64,000 bases of DNA from assembly GCF_021354595.1 (NCBI RefSeq), contig NZ_JADWYJ010000001.1:1775446-1839445 (forward strand), read 5' to 3'. Both the position numbers and the translations under genes were made by a program. The notes under the pieces were generated by a model. That model saw only the letters and a list, made by a program, of their open reading frames with translations, did not search any database and was not told the origin of the DNA. The DNA comes from Maribellus sp. CM-23. GTDB lineage: Bacteria; Bacteroidota; Bacteroidia; Bacteroidales; Prolixibacteraceae. This document shows positions 54,568 through 62,226 of the stretch, piece by piece. Positions within the stretch are counted from its first letter, which is position 1. Each line of letters begins with the position of its first letter.

Positions 54568-55602
54568 TTATTCCCAATCAAGGATAATCTTACCGCATTC
54601 GCCGCTTTCCATGATGTCAAAAGCCTGCTGAAAATCTTCGGCCTTAAAACGGTGTGTAATAATGGGCGAAATGTCTAATCCCGAAGTAAGCATCATTTCC
54701 ATGTGGTACCAGGTTTCGTACATTTCACGGCCGTAAATGCCCTTCAGTGTTAATCCTTTAAAAATCAACCGGCTCCAGTTGATTTGGGTACTTTGAGGAA
54801 GCAAACCTAAAAGACTGATTTTACCACCGTTGTACATGTGATTAACCATGTCGTTAAAGGCGATGGGAGATCCCGAACATTCCAGACCAATGTCAAAGCC
54901 ACTTACCATATTGTGAGCAGCCATCGCTTCTTTTATGCTTTCTTTGGTTGGATCGATCACGCGTGTGGCGCCCATTTTACGAGCCAATTCACGGCGGTAT
55001 TTGCTTAAGTCGGTTCCGATAACATTACGAGCACCTGCAAATTTACAGATCGCAACAGCCATGGCTCCAATCGGGCCTCCAATACCGGTAATCAACACGT
55101 CTTCACCCAAAAGAGGGAAAGACAAGGCTGTGTGCGTTGCGTTCCCCAACGGGTCCATAATGGCCATCATTTCGTCTGAAATACGATCGTCGATGTGGAG
55201 CACGTTTTTAGCCGGCACTGCAATGTACTCAGCAAAACCACCATCGCGTTGTACTCCAATTCCAATCGTATTGTCACAAATGTGCTGACGACCACGCCGG
55301 CAGTTACGACAGAATCCACATGAAATATGGCCTTCAACGGTTACGCGTTCTCCAACTTTTACACGGTCAACCTCCGAGCCAACTTCCACAACGGTTCCCA
55401 TGTATTCGTGACCAATAATGACAGGTGTTTTAATGGTTTGCTGCGCCCATTCATCCCATTTGTAAATATGCAAATCGGTACCGCAAACGGCCGCTTTTTT
55501 CACTTTTAACAATATATCGTTGGGGCCAGGTTTTGGAATTGGTACCTCTTCCATCCACAAACCTCTTTCCGGTTTACTTTTAACAATTGCCTTCATAATC
55601 AT
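54568..55602 (-). CDS. tdh: L-threonine 3-dehydrogenase
   Basis: The 344-residue zinc medium-chain dehydrogenase has the catalytic Cys C40 (VCGTDLHIYKWDEW), GHEYMG, and a structural zinc group CGFCRNCRRGRQHIC. GIYGREMYETWY is close to E. coli Tdh. It oxidises threonine to 2-amino-3-ketobutyrate with NAD+. The nucleotide loop reads GIGGPIG, one Gly longer than the usual GAGPIG. No kbl gene adjoins it. M3 (55596) is an alternative start. Confidence 0.9.
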   Translation of the reverse strand: MIMKAIVKSKPERGLWMEEVPIPKPGPNDILLKVKKAAVCGTDLHIYKWDEWAQQTIKTPVIIGHEYMGTVVEVGSEVDRVKVGERVTVEGHISCGFCRNCRRGRQHICDNTIGIGVQRDGGFAEYIAVPAKNVLHIDDRISDEMMAIMDPLGNATHTALSFPLLGEDVLITGIGGPIGAMAVAICKFAGARNVIGTDLSKYRRELARKMGATRVIDPTKESIKEAMAAHNMVSGFDIGLECSGSPIAFNDMVNHMYNGGKISLLGLLPQSTQINWSRLIFKGLTLKGIYGREMYETWYHMEMMLTSGLDISPIITHRFKAEDFQQAFDIMESGECGKIILDWE

Positions 55603-55737
55603 ATTAAATTGATGATGTTACTTTTCTTTCTGCAAAAGAATAAAACTTTGTTAAATTTTTAAAAAGTGAGTAGTATAAATTTAATTTCTGACCGAAAGTT
55701 AGAATAAATAGAGAGTAAATACTCTGATTAAATTCAC

Positions 55738-56970
55738 CTAATTGATATTTGTTTCGGCAAGATGTTTTTGCGACATGAATTTTACCGGGTACCAGGATGC
55801 CAAAAAACCTATTGAAAGAACAGCCAGAAAGGCCAGGATAACGTCACTAAGCATAATGCTAACCGGGTAGGCAGAAATTACAAAAGAACCGTTTGCGCCA
55901 GGAAGTTTTATCAGTTCTAATTCAATTTGAAGCCAGCAAACAAAGATGCCAAGCAGCGTTCCGATAATACCTCCCACAAAAGATATGATCCAACCTTCGT
56001 ATAAAAAAATCCGGTTTATGCTTTGAGTGGTTAATCCCATGCTTTTTAATATCGTAATGTCTTCCTTCTTATCGATATAAAGCATGGCTAAGTTGCCGAT
56101 CATATTTCCGGAGGCAAGAAGTAAAATGAAAATAAGGATAAAGTAAACGGCCCATTTTTCTGATTTCATGGTTTTAAATACCAGATCGTGCTGCTCTTCC
56201 TTGTTTTTCACGTGAAACTTTTCACCTACAATTGCCTGTATCTTTTTCTGAATTTCATTGACAGGAGCCGAATCATCCACATCCAATTCAATCGAGGATA
56301 CGTTATTTCCGCTTTCAAAAAGCTCTTTTGCATACGTATCTGAAACCAGAATATATTGCGCATCAATTTCTTCCAAAACCGAAAAAATGCCTGCAGGATA
56401 CAAGTATCCATGATTTATGGACCGGGAGGGATTTAACGAAAATTGCCGGCCTTTTTTGGGAACATAAATATCAATGGGATCAAGAAACGAAACTCCTGCG
56501 CTAAGGTAGTTGGCAACACCTTGTCCAACGATGGCATAATCAATGCCTTGTTTTTCAAAATAATACGAGCCTTCAGTCAAGAGCTTTTCTATATTGGTGT
56601 ATTGATTATAATTGGCAGGAACACCTTTTACCGTAGCCGGATATTGCTGTTTTCCATACTTCAGCATGACCACTTCTTCAACTACTTCTGCATACGAAAC
56701 AACCCCGGCTACTTCCTTTATTTTCTGAACGTCAATTTCAGCCGGATCAAACATTTTTCCTTCCGCCGGAGTGATTTTAAGATCCGGGTCGAAATCGCTG
56801 TAAAAAACGCCGATCAGTTGTGTGAAACCATTCATCACCGAAACGATAATAATTATCGCCATGGCTCCCACAATAATTCCCGCCATTGAAATCCCTGATA
56901 TTATGTTTATAATATTTTGTTTCTTCTTGGAAACCAGGTATCTCTTGGCAATGAAAAATGGTAAGTTCAA
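55738..56970 (-). CDS. FtsX/LolE-like ABC transporter permease
   Basis: The 410-residue protein has the MacB/LolC-LolE/FtsX layout. One N-terminal helix (about 20-45, after MNLPFFIAKRYLVSKKK), a large periplasmic domain (about 50-265), then three C-terminal helices (about 272-300, 320-345, 370-395). In proteobacteria LolCE extracts lipoproteins from the inner membrane. No ATPase (LolD-like) gene is adjacent. Start TTG 56970, 31 bases after rbfA, which suggests an operon. A parS-like site lies inside the coding sequence. Confidence 0.85.
   Translation of the reverse strand: MNLPFFIAKRYLVSKKKQNIINIISGISMAGIIVGAMAIIIIVSVMNGFTQLIGVFYSDFDPDLKITPAEGKMFDPAEIDVQKIKEVAGVVSYAEVVEEVVMLKYGKQQYPATVKGVPANYNQYTNIEKLLTEGSYYFEKQGIDYAIVGQGVANYLSAGVSFLDPIDIYVPKKGRQFSLNPSRSINHGYLYPAGIFSVLEEIDAQYILVSDTYAKELFESGNNVSSIELDVDDSAPVNEIQKKIQAIVGEKFHVKNKEEQHDLVFKTMKSEKWAVYFILIFILLLASGNMIGNLAMLYIDKKEDITILKSMGLTTQSINRIFLYEGWIISFVGGIIGTLLGIFVCWLQIELELIKLPGANGSFVISAYPVSIMLSDVILAFLAVLSIGFLASWYPVKFMSQKHLAETNIN
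56204..56219. promoter_or_regulatory. parS-like ParB-binding site 3, inside the permease gene
   Basis: TTTTTCACGTGAAACT differs from the parS consensus at positions 2 and 16. Here the sequence is also coding (read on the minus strand it encodes part of KFHVKN), as is common for parS sites. Confidence 0.55.
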
Positions 56971-57001
56971 AGTAGTATCTGTTGGTTACTATTCGAAGAA
57001 T

Positions 57002-57346
57002 TTACGGTTTTAACAGGTTGTCGATGTTCTCAATGTAGTCCAGACTGTCGTCGATATAAAACTCAAGATCAGGAATTACGCGCAGGCTTTTTCCAACCTT
57101 TCTTCCAAGTTCTCCCCTTAATTGTTTACTGATTAACTGTATTTCTTTCAGTATTTCTTTGGCAAATTCTGAAGGGAAAATACTCAGATAAACACGTGCA
57201 ATACCCAGGTCTTTGGTAACCCTTACAACGGTAACGCTAATTAATTTTCCTACAAATTGTGTTTTGTTGACTTTTAATAAAATGTCGGCCATTTCGCGAT
57301 GGACGAGTTTTGAAATTTTATTTTGACGAGTGCTGAATTGTTCCAT
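57002..57346 (-). CDS. rbfA: ribosome-binding factor A
   Basis: The 114-residue KH-fold protein matches RbfA: R-x-x-K at the N-terminus (STRQNKISKLVHREMADIL), ISVTVVRVTKDLGIARVYLS in the core, LGRKVGKSLRVIPDLEFYIDDS near the end. It binds the 30S subunit late in assembly, so this neighbourhood encodes two ribosome assembly factors (with rsgA) and YbeY. It is first in the unit with the permease. Confidence 0.93.
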   Translation of the reverse strand: MEQFSTRQNKISKLVHREMADILLKVNKTQFVGKLISVTVVRVTKDLGIARVYLSIFPSEFAKEILKEIQLISKQLRGELGRKVGKSLRVIPDLEFYIDDSLDYIENIDNLLKP

Positions 57347-57365
57347 GATAATCTGTTATTGGGTT

Positions 57366-57373
57366 CAAAATTA
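57366..57373 (-). promoter_or_regulatory. -7 promoter element of rbfA
   Basis: The octamer reads TAATTTTG on the minus strand, a perfect match 20 bases before the start codon. Confidence 0.55.
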
Positions 57374-57487
57374 ATGAAAATGAATGAATACCGGACTTCT
57401 TTCTGCACGACTATTCAAAGAACATCCGATCATTTGAACGAACCCCCGATAAAATGGTTAATTTTAATACGAATTAAATCTTTTATT

Positions 57488-58474
57488 ATGACATATATCG
57501 CGAAAGAAAGTCGTTACGATACCATGAAATACAACCGATGTGGCAAATGGGGGCTAAAACTACCTGCTGTTTCCCTCGGTTTATGGCACAACTTCGGTGG
57601 AATCGATGTTTTTGAAAACGGACGGGCCACTCTGCACCGGGCATTCGACCTGGGTATTACACACTTTGATCTGGCCAATAATTACGGTCCGCCACCGGGA
57701 TCGGCAGAAGAAAATTTTGGAAAGATTCTGAAACAGGATTTCAGCGCTTACCGTGATGAACTGATCATTTCCACCAAAGCTGGTTACTTAATGTGGCCGG
57801 GACCGTATGGAGAGTGGGGAAGTCGCAAGTATGTATTGTCGAGCCTTGACCAGAGTTTGAAGCGAATGGGGCTGGAGTATGTCGATATTTTTTATTCGCA
57901 CCGTCCCGATCCGGATACGCCGCTGGAAGAAACGATGATGGCACTCGATCAGGCGGTCAGATCGGGGAAGGCTCTTTACGTTGGCATTTCGAATTACCCG
58001 GCAGAAATGGCACGTGAAGCTGCCCGCATTTTAAAGGAGTTGGGGACACCATGCTTAATTCATCAACCCAAATATTCGATGTTTGAACGGTGGGTGGAAG
58101 ACGAGTTGCTGGATGTACTGGAACACGAGGGCATTGGTTGTATTCCATTTTCGCCGTTGGCACAGGGACTTTTAACCGATAAGTATTTAAACGGAATACC
58201 GGAAGGTTCGAGAGCTACCCGTGAGGTGTTTTTAAAGAAAGAGCATGTTGATTCCGCCTACGAAAAAATTGTAAAGTTGAATCAAATGGCGTTGGAACGG
58301 GGTCAGTCGTTGGCACAAATGTCCTTGGCATGGGTTTTAAGAGACAAACGTATCACTTCTGTATTGGTTGGAGCTAGTTCGGTTCAGCAGATCGAAAACA
58401 ACGTAGAAACGCTTAAAAAGCTTTCGTTTTTCGACGAGGAACTGGCCGAAATTGAACGTATTTTGAAAGGATAA
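57488..58474 (+). CDS. aldo/keto reductase (YghZ/Gpr-like)
   Basis: The 328-residue TIM-barrel oxidoreductase has the AKR tetrad with the catalytic Tyr in FDLANNYGPPPGSAEENFG, a Lys in STKAGY and a His in YSHRPD. The NNYGPPPGSAE segment and MWPGPYGEWGSRK are close to E. coli YghZ (L-glyceraldehyde-3-phosphate / methylglyoxal reductase, also a voltage-gated K+-channel beta-like fold). It probably reduces reactive aldehydes with NADPH. The frame is open upstream to 57323, but that part overlaps rbfA and lacks family similarity; ATG 57488 is used. Confidence 0.9.
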   Translation: MTYIAKESRYDTMKYNRCGKWGLKLPAVSLGLWHNFGGIDVFENGRATLHRAFDLGITHFDLANNYGPPPGSAEENFGKILKQDFSAYRDELIISTKAGYLMWPGPYGEWGSRKYVLSSLDQSLKRMGLEYVDIFYSHRPDPDTPLEETMMALDQAVRSGKALYVGISNYPAEMAREAARILKELGTPCLIHQPKYSMFERWVEDELLDVLEHEGIGCIPFSPLAQGLLTDKYLNGIPEGSRATREVFLKKEHVDSAYEKIVKLNQMALERGQSLAQMSLAWVLRDKRITSVLVGASSVQQIENNVETLKKLSFFDEELAEIERILKG

Positions 58475-58510
58475 ACGAAACCGGAAGAAACTGAAAACTT
58501 TATAAAACAA

Positions 58511-58538
58511 GAAAAGCTTGCCAAGTGGCAAGCTTTTC
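58511..58538. terminator. bidirectional terminator between the reductase and a small membrane protein gene
   Basis: GAAAAGCTTGCC (58511-58522) pairs perfectly with GGCAAGCTTTTC (58527-58538) around AAGT. The A and T runs inside the stem serve both strands. Confidence 0.8.
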
Positions 58539-58558
58539 AGTTGTGTATTGTACAGAAA

Positions 58559-58726
58559 TTACATTCCGAGTAATTTTTCTACGGCCCAAAAGAGGCCGAA
58601 GATAACTGCCACTCCGGCAATTGCTCCAGCTGCCAAAGTGAACAGCATGTTCATGGGCAACATTTTCTTCTCATTTTCAGTGTCGGTTTTAATGACGATC
58701 TGATTCTGATCTGTTTGAGTTTTCAT
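58559..58726 (-). CDS. small single-helix membrane protein
   Basis: The 55-residue protein has a charged N-terminus (DQNQIVIKTDTENEKK) and one long hydrophobic helix (MNMLFTLAAGAIAGVAVIFG, ending FWAVEKLLGM). It is too short for a family assignment. The frame is open to 58816, but the ATG at 58726 fits a normal small membrane protein, and the longer form would begin with a basic region lacking any signal. Adjacent features are a bidirectional terminator and pheS. Confidence 0.5.
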   Translation of the reverse strand: MKTQTDQNQIVIKTDTENEKKMLPMNMLFTLAAGAIAGVAVIFGLFWAVEKLLGM

Positions 58727-59003
58727 CTGTTTTCTATTTGATATCCAGGATTTTAAAAGGTAAATGCTTCTTGAATGTTTTCTCTCTGTAATCCAATCCC
58801 GGATGGTTAAAATCAAACTCCAAAGTCAATAAAAGACTAAAAAGTATTCAGCAAAGTTAGAACATTCATTTATAACATGCTATATAACATGTGTTAAAAT
58901 CAGTTTTTGTTAAATTCGTGTTAACGTGATAGTTAGATGAAACAAACGTAATAATTAGATGAAATGTTGTTTATCGGGGAAGAAATATCTCGAGTTAAAA
59001 TAC

Positions 59004-59036
59004 AAAAAAAGGAGCCTGTTGCGGACTCCTTTTTCA
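59004..59036 (-). terminator. Rho-independent terminator of pheS
   Basis: AAAAAGGAG (59006-59014) pairs with CTCCTTTTT (59026-59034), with two further C-G pairs across a bulge. Confidence 0.7.
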
Positions 59037-59059
59037 TGCTATATTTTAGTGATTTATTT

Positions 59060-60079
59060 CTATGTAGCGGATTCAAATTGCTTTAAAAAGCGAACATCGT
59101 TTTCAAAGAAATGACGAATGTCTTTTATGCCGTAACGCAGCATCGTAATTCGTTCAATTCCCATTCCAAAGGCAAAACCGGTGTATTTGCGGCTGTCGAT
59201 GTTGCAAAGTTCCAGTACATTCGGATCTACCATTCCACAGCCTAAAATTTCCAACCAGCCGGTATATTTGCAAACATTACAGCCTTCGCCACCACAAATC
59301 GAACAACTTACATCCATTTCGGCACTTGGCTCGGTAAACGGAAAGTACGACGGGCGAAGACGAATTTTGGTATTTTCGCCAAACAACTCTTTTGCAAACT
59401 GAAGCAGTGTTTGTTTAAGGTCGGCAAACGAAACGTTCTCATCCACATACAGACCTTCTATCTGATGAAAAATACAGTGCGAACGGGCTGAAATCGCTTC
59501 GTTTCGGAATACACGTCCCGGGAAAACCATACGGATGGGAGGTTGGGTGTGTTCCATCACACGTATCTGCACACTTGAGGTGTGTGTACGCAACAGCACA
59601 TCCGGATCTTTTTCGATAAAGAAAGTATCCTGCATATCGCGCGCTGGGTGCTCAGGAGCAAAGTTCAGCGCAGAGAATACATGCCAGTCGTCTTCTATTT
59701 CGGGACCTTCAGCAACCGTAAAGCCAAGCCGTGAAAAAATACCCAGTATTTCGTTTTTTACCAGCGAAAGCGGGTGACGGGTACCTAGTTTCATCGGTTC
59801 ACCCGGCATTGTTAAATCAACGCCCGATAATTCGCTGCCGTTGTTTTCAAACCCTTCTTTGAGGCCGTTGATTTTATCAAGCGCAAATTGCTTAAGTACG
59901 TTGATTGCTTGTCCAACTTCCTTTTTCTGTTCCGGTGGAACCGTTTTAAAGTCGTTGAATAATTGGCTGATATGGCCTTTTTTGCTGATGTATTTTATAC
60001 GTAATTCTTCAACTTCTTCCTTACTTGAAGCGACAATTTTATCGATCTCCTCCTGTAATGCTTTGATTTTGTCTAACAT
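59060..60079 (-). CDS. pheS: phenylalanine--tRNA ligase alpha subunit
   Basis: The 339-residue class II synthetase subunit has the N-terminal coiled coil (about 1-80), motif 2 (FRNEAISARSH), motif 3 (GFAFGMGIERITML), and TGWLEILGCGMV for the phenylalanine pocket. It pairs with PheT, which is not in the window; pheS and pheT are apart here. A perfect -7 element is upstream, and the gene is divergent from a tRNA-Arg gene. Confidence 0.96.
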   Translation of the reverse strand: MLDKIKALQEEIDKIVASSKEEVEELRIKYISKKGHISQLFNDFKTVPPEQKKEVGQAINVLKQFALDKINGLKEGFENNGSELSGVDLTMPGEPMKLGTRHPLSLVKNEILGIFSRLGFTVAEGPEIEDDWHVFSALNFAPEHPARDMQDTFFIEKDPDVLLRTHTSSVQIRVMEHTQPPIRMVFPGRVFRNEAISARSHCIFHQIEGLYVDENVSFADLKQTLLQFAKELFGENTKIRLRPSYFPFTEPSAEMDVSCSICGGEGCNVCKYTGWLEILGCGMVDPNVLELCNIDSRKYTGFAFGMGIERITMLRYGIKDIRHFFENDVRFLKQFESAT

Positions 60080-60101
60080 TATCCGCTATTTTATTGATCC
60101 G

Positions 60102-60109
60102 CAAAGATA
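60102..60109 (-). promoter_or_regulatory. -7 promoter element of pheS
   Basis: The octamer reads TATCTTTG on the minus strand, followed by CGG. This is the same extended sequence as at dut. Confidence 0.6.
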
Positions 60110-60171
60110 ATCATTCAATTCAAAGAATTCCATGGAAGTGGATGCGGATTAAGCAGAATATTCAAGAACGA

Positions 60172-60203
60172 TTTGTGGGAGAATAGGTTTTTGTATATTT
60201 TTG
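60172..60203 (+). promoter_or_regulatory. promoter of the tRNA-Arg gene
   Basis: TTTG (60172-60175) and TATTTTTG (60196-60203) are 20 bases apart, a perfect Bacteroidota-type promoter. Transcription would start 6-8 bases before the tRNA 5' end. Confidence 0.75.
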
Positions 60204-60215
60204 CGCCGGAAATTT

Positions 60216-60290
60216 GGTCCCGTAGTTCAACGGATAGAATAGCAGTTTCCTAAACTGTAGATATGGGTTCGATTCCCGTCGGGACTACCA
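60216..60290 (+). tRNA. tRNA-Arg (anticodon CCT)
   Basis: The 75-base gene folds as a cloverleaf. The acceptor arms are GGTCCCG and CGGGACT with one G-T pair, and the D-arm segment is GTTCAACGGATAGAAT. The anticodon stem GCAGT/ACTGT encloses the loop TTCCTAA, so the anticodon is CCT. The T-arm loop is TTCGATT. The sequence ends in encoded ACCA. It reads AGG codons. It has its own promoter and terminator. Confidence 0.96.
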
Positions 60291-60295
60291 ATGAG

Positions 60296-60337
60296 AGGCT
60301 ATCGGTATAATAAACAACCCGATGGCCTTCTTTTTTT
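60296..60337 (+). terminator. Rho-independent terminator of tRNA-Arg
   Basis: AGGCTATCGG (60296-60305) pairs with CCGATGGCCT (60319-60328), with one T-G pair, and is followed by TCTTTTTTTG. Confidence 0.85.
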
Positions 60338-60828
60338 GAACTATGGTCAATTTAGCTTTCTTAAGCAATTAAAAATCACACAGAAGTTGTTAAAAAAAAT
60401 TCCCGATTGTTTTGATAACTGGGAACTTTTTTGTTCATTTGTATCATCGTGCGTTCAGCACGATGTGTGTTTGGGGGTTAACATTAGTAAAAGGGCAGTT
60501 GTTGAACTGCCCTTTCTTCTTTTATGTTACTCAGTCCCAATATATTCCATTTTTAAAATACAGAATTAGTGTTTTAGTTTTTGGCGTGTTTTCAAAAAAA
60601 GGTCGAATGCATTGACTTGACTTTTCTAAATTCTTAACTTGTATAAGTATTACTTAATGCGCTGTATATAGACAAATATGCATTAAGGTAACACATTCAT
60701 AGGGCCGGTCAGGAGGATCGGCCTTCTGTTTGACCACCTAAACTTTTTTTTCCAACCATGGTTATCTTATGTTGTGACGTGAGTTAGCAAGCAGAACATC
60801 CATTAATTTAGAGGAGGATCAAACAGAA
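60338..60828. other. 491-bp non-coding region with at least four hairpins
   Basis: No supportable ORF. In order: TTCCC...GGGAA ending in CTTTTTT (60400-60440 region); CATCGTGC-gttca-GCACGATG (60445-60465), a perfect 8-bp stem; AAAGGGCAGTT-gttg-AACTGCCCTTT with a following T-rich tract (60491-60525), terminator-like although no gene precedes it; CTTAATGC/GCATTAAG (60653-60687); and GGCCGGTC-aggag-GATCGGCC (60703-60723). The left half may hold a small RNA gene; the right half is probably the 5' leader of the following gene, which has a strong GAGGAGGATC Shine-Dalgarno-like stretch. Confidence 0.5.
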
Positions 60829-61965
60829 ATGAAGGGAAGATATTCAGTGGTCATTATTATTTTCCTGCTTTTTGCAGGATGTTCAACGAAACCCAAACAA
60901 AAGCTTGCCGCGGAAAAAAAGAATATTCAGGATACGCTTATTGTAGCCGACAAAATCGAATCTTGTTGCGAAGTTGAAGATCTTCCTCGTAGTAAGGGAG
61001 TTGACTCCGGCACACCGGAAATTGCACCGGGTGCAGGAGGTTTTGACGGAATGGTTTTCATTGAAGGCGGAGTTTTTGAAATGGGTGCGGATAATGAGCA
61101 GGCACGCCCTGATGAATATCCGAAGCATCCGGTAAGGGTGAACAGTTTCTGGATGGATGAGCACGAGGTTACCAATGCTCAATTCAGCGAATTTGTGAAG
61201 GCTACCGGTTATGTGACTGTTGCAGAAAAAGAGGTGGTTTTGGAGAATCTGCTTCCGGGAAATCTGAACACCAGTTACGCCAGAGACAGCGTGGCAAAGG
61301 CCGGTTCAATGGTATTTAGTCCTCCCGGACAGGCAGTGCCGTTAAATGATTATTCGCAATGGTGGTCCTGGACTATCGGTGCCAGCTGGAAACATCCCAA
61401 AGGCCCCGGAAGCAGTATAAAAGGACTAGAAAATCATCCGGTGGTGCACGTGTGTTACTACGATGCGCTTGCCTATTGCAAATGGGCCGGGAAAAGACTT
61501 CCCTCCGAAGCGGAATGGGAATTTGCGGCGCGAGGTGGCTTGGAAAACAACATTTATCCGTGGGGTAATGAACACATTGAAGCTGGTATCCCAAAAGCCA
61601 ATTCCTGGAACGGACATTTTCCCAACCAAAATTCAATGATGGATGGCTTCTTTACTACCGCACCTGTTAAATCGTATGCTCCCAATGCTTATGGTTTATA
61701 CGATATGGCGGGCAATACCTGGGAGTGGACAGCCGATTGGTACGATCCGGGGTATTACAAAACTCTGTCAACAGATAAGGAAACCCTTAATCCAACCGGA
61801 CCTGCAAAGTCCACGGGTACTGAACTTCAAAAAACAATGCGCGGTGGTTCTTTTCTTTGCAACGACAGCTATTGTTCGAGTTACAGAGTGGCAGCCCGCA
61901 TGCACGGAGAAGTTAACACTGGTATGAGTCATACTGGGTTTCGTTGTGTAAAAGATACGCAGTAG
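60829..61965 (+). CDS. lipoprotein formylglycine-generating enzyme (SUMF1-type)
   Basis: The 378-residue precursor has a lipobox (FAGCS, Cys at 18) and the FGE-sulfatase fold from about 70: MVFIEGGVFEMG, VTNAQFSEFV, RLPSEAEWEFAARGG and AGNTWEWTADWY. The two copper-binding catalytic cysteines are present, C344 and C349, in FLCNDSYC. It therefore looks active and not like the gliding-motility GldJ/GldK relatives, which lack them. FGE oxidises a Cys of sulfatases to formylglycine using O2. Here the lipid anchor would place it outside the cytoplasm. No sulfatase is in the window. Confidence 0.87.
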   Translation: MKGRYSVVIIIFLLFAGCSTKPKQKLAAEKKNIQDTLIVADKIESCCEVEDLPRSKGVDSGTPEIAPGAGGFDGMVFIEGGVFEMGADNEQARPDEYPKHPVRVNSFWMDEHEVTNAQFSEFVKATGYVTVAEKEVVLENLLPGNLNTSYARDSVAKAGSMVFSPPGQAVPLNDYSQWWSWTIGASWKHPKGPGSSIKGLENHPVVHVCYYDALAYCKWAGKRLPSEAEWEFAARGGLENNIYPWGNEHIEAGIPKANSWNGHFPNQNSMMDGFFTTAPVKSYAPNAYGLYDMAGNTWEWTADWYDPGYYKTLSTDKETLNPTGPAKSTGTELQKTMRGGSFLCNDSYCSSYRVAARMHGEVNTGMSHTGFRCVKDTQ

Positions 61966-62226
61966 TGTTTTGTCTTGCTTTGTTCGTTCGATGATAGTAT
62001 GCTGATTGGATGGTGTTTATTTATTCTCAGTATATTGAAATCTCCCAAATAATTCTCTAATTTTACTGTCGCAAAAGCAAATTCGGTGGCAGTACAGCAA
62101 CACATATCACATTTGCACGATTCGTACCAATGTCTGTTCGAATGCCGCATGTTCTATGCCTAGTTTTTTACTTCCCCCTCTTTTTCCTAATCATTTTATT
62201 ATTGTTGAATTTAATCAAGTGGTATC

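Noticed and set aside
60291..60569. 92-residue ORF directly after tRNA-Arg
   Set aside because: It is made of the tRNA terminator and the following hairpins, so it is not a gene.
60829..61965. Gliding-motility lipoprotein (GldJ/GldK type) for the SUMF-domain protein
   Set aside because: The copper-binding Cys pair with five-residue spacing (C344/C349) is present, which those proteins lack.
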